NCBI GenBank assembly: GCA_002369195.1 | Contig: DFEW01000049.1 | Span: forward strand, 1 to 6,356 | Direction: 5' to 3' | Length of the DNA: 6,356 nucleotides | DNA from: Christensenella sp. UBA3792 | GTDB lineage: Bacteria; Bacillota; Clostridia; Christensenellales; CAG-138 | In this document: positions 6,254 through 6,356 of the stretch, in pieces | Layout of the letters: each line of letters starts with the position of its first letter | Numbering within the stretch: the stretch's first letter is position 1 | Made by a program: the position numbers and the translations under genes | Notes under the pieces: model-generated | Database searches by the model: none | The model's input: the letters and a program-made list of their open reading frames with translations, nothing else | Told to the model about the DNA's origin: nothing

Positions 6254-6280
6254 GTTCACAATTGAAATGTGAACTTTTTT
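6254..6280. promoter_or_regulatory. Dyad GTTCACA-N7-TGTGAAC with T6 run: candidate operator or terminator
   Basis: Perfect 7-bp arms (6254-6260 and 6268-6274) flank a 7-nt centre, ATTGAAA. A T6 run follows on the plus strand (6275-6280), so as RNA it could be a weak plus-strand terminator. No plus-strand transcript is seen entering from the left, however. The centre (6264) is about 55 bp upstream of both predicted start sites of the two divergent promoters, which fits a shared regulator site better. Confidence 0.5.
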
Positions 6281-6304
6281 CGGGAATCACAGCCCGTTTC
6301 GGTG

Positions 6305-6313
6305 TGGTATACT
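6305..6313 (+). promoter_or_regulatory. Extended -10 promoter for a rightward gene beyond the window
   Basis: TGG followed by TATACT (6308-6313) gives a good extended -10 on the plus strand. No recognisable -35 box lies 16-18 bp upstream. Transcription would start at about 6320 and run off the right edge. The element mirrors the endolysin promoter on the other side of the dyad. Confidence 0.5.
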
Positions 6314-6353
6314 GGTAACGGTGAGAGGAGAACCGTATCCGATACGGTAACGG
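6314..6353 (+). repeat. Leader with repeated ACGGT/ACCGT arms and GGTAACGG direct repeats
   Basis: GGTAACGG occurs at 6314-6321 and again at 6346-6353. Within this span, ACCGTATC (6332-6339) and GATACGGT (6341-6348) form a perfect 8-bp inverted repeat around one base, and ACGGT (6318-6322) can pair instead with ACCGT (6332-6336). A purine-rich GAGAGGAG (6323-6330) lies between them and looks like a ribosome site, but no ATG, GTG or TTG follows at usual spacing inside the window. The element could be an operator cluster or an RNA leader with alternative hairpins. I do not recognise a known riboswitch. Confidence 0.5.
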
Positions 6354-6356
6354 AAA

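Noticed and set aside
6254..6274. CRP- or Rex-type binding site
   Set aside because: The half-sites are in the opposite orientation (TCACA...TGTGA instead of TGTGA...TCACA), so neither known consensus fits.
6189..6290. 34-residue N-terminal extension of the endolysin
   Set aside because: It covers the ribosome sites, the -10 element and the dyad, while the internal ATG at 6188 has ideal AAAGGAG spacing.
6281..6296. CGGG-N8-CCCG inverted repeat as a terminator or operator
   Set aside because: The 4-bp arms in GC-rich DNA are too short to separate from chance.
1..6356. CRISPR array, tRNA, rRNA or insertion sequence
   Set aside because: No regularly spaced repeats, no cloverleaf-like sequence, no transposase and no terminal inverted repeats were seen on either strand.

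Overview
The window looks like a piece of chromosome from a fairly GC-rich, spore-forming or spore-lineage member of the Firmicutes (Bacillota), probably class Clostridia. The evidence is a full-length SpoVT regulator, AGGAGG-type ribosome binding sites, near-consensus sigma-A promoters with exact 17-bp spacers, and phage-type holin and XhlA-like proteins of the low-GC Gram-positive kind. A finer taxonomic call is inference only.

Left part (about 36-3746): a minus-strand transcription unit. A strong promoter (TTGAAA-17-TATAAT) drives galE (UDP-glucose 4-epimerase). After a 15-bp gap comes a large exported membrane-anchored protein. It has an N-terminal signal peptide, a class-3-lipase-like alpha/beta hydrolase domain (Ser222 in a GFSRA elbow) and a C-terminal block of about nine membrane segments that resembles the YhhN/TMEM86 lysoplasmalogenase fold. 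The unit ends at an 11-bp stem terminator. A plus-strand gene may end just beyond it, at the window edge.

Middle part (3743-5054): an unrecognised two-membrane-segment protein (minus strand, own consensus promoter) is divergent from spoVT (plus strand), the AbrB/GAF-type regulator of forespore gene expression. A stem-loop follows spoVT and separates it from the convergent genes on its right.

Right part (5060-6356): a compact minus-strand three-gene lysis cassette: NlpC/P60-SH3 endolysin, XhlA-like coiled-coil membrane protein, and phi-LC3-type holin. The genes overlap or nearly touch, and each has a strong ribosome binding site. No other phage gene is visible, so this may be a prophage edge or a domesticated cassette. 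Upstream of the endolysin lies a 168-bp control region. It holds two divergent extended -10 promoters, a 7-7-7 dyad placed almost symmetrically between them, and a leader with repeated ACGGT/ACCGT arms running off the right edge.

The most interesting points are the lipase plus YhhN-like fusion, the orphan lysis cassette beside a sporulation regulator, and its symmetric divergent control region.
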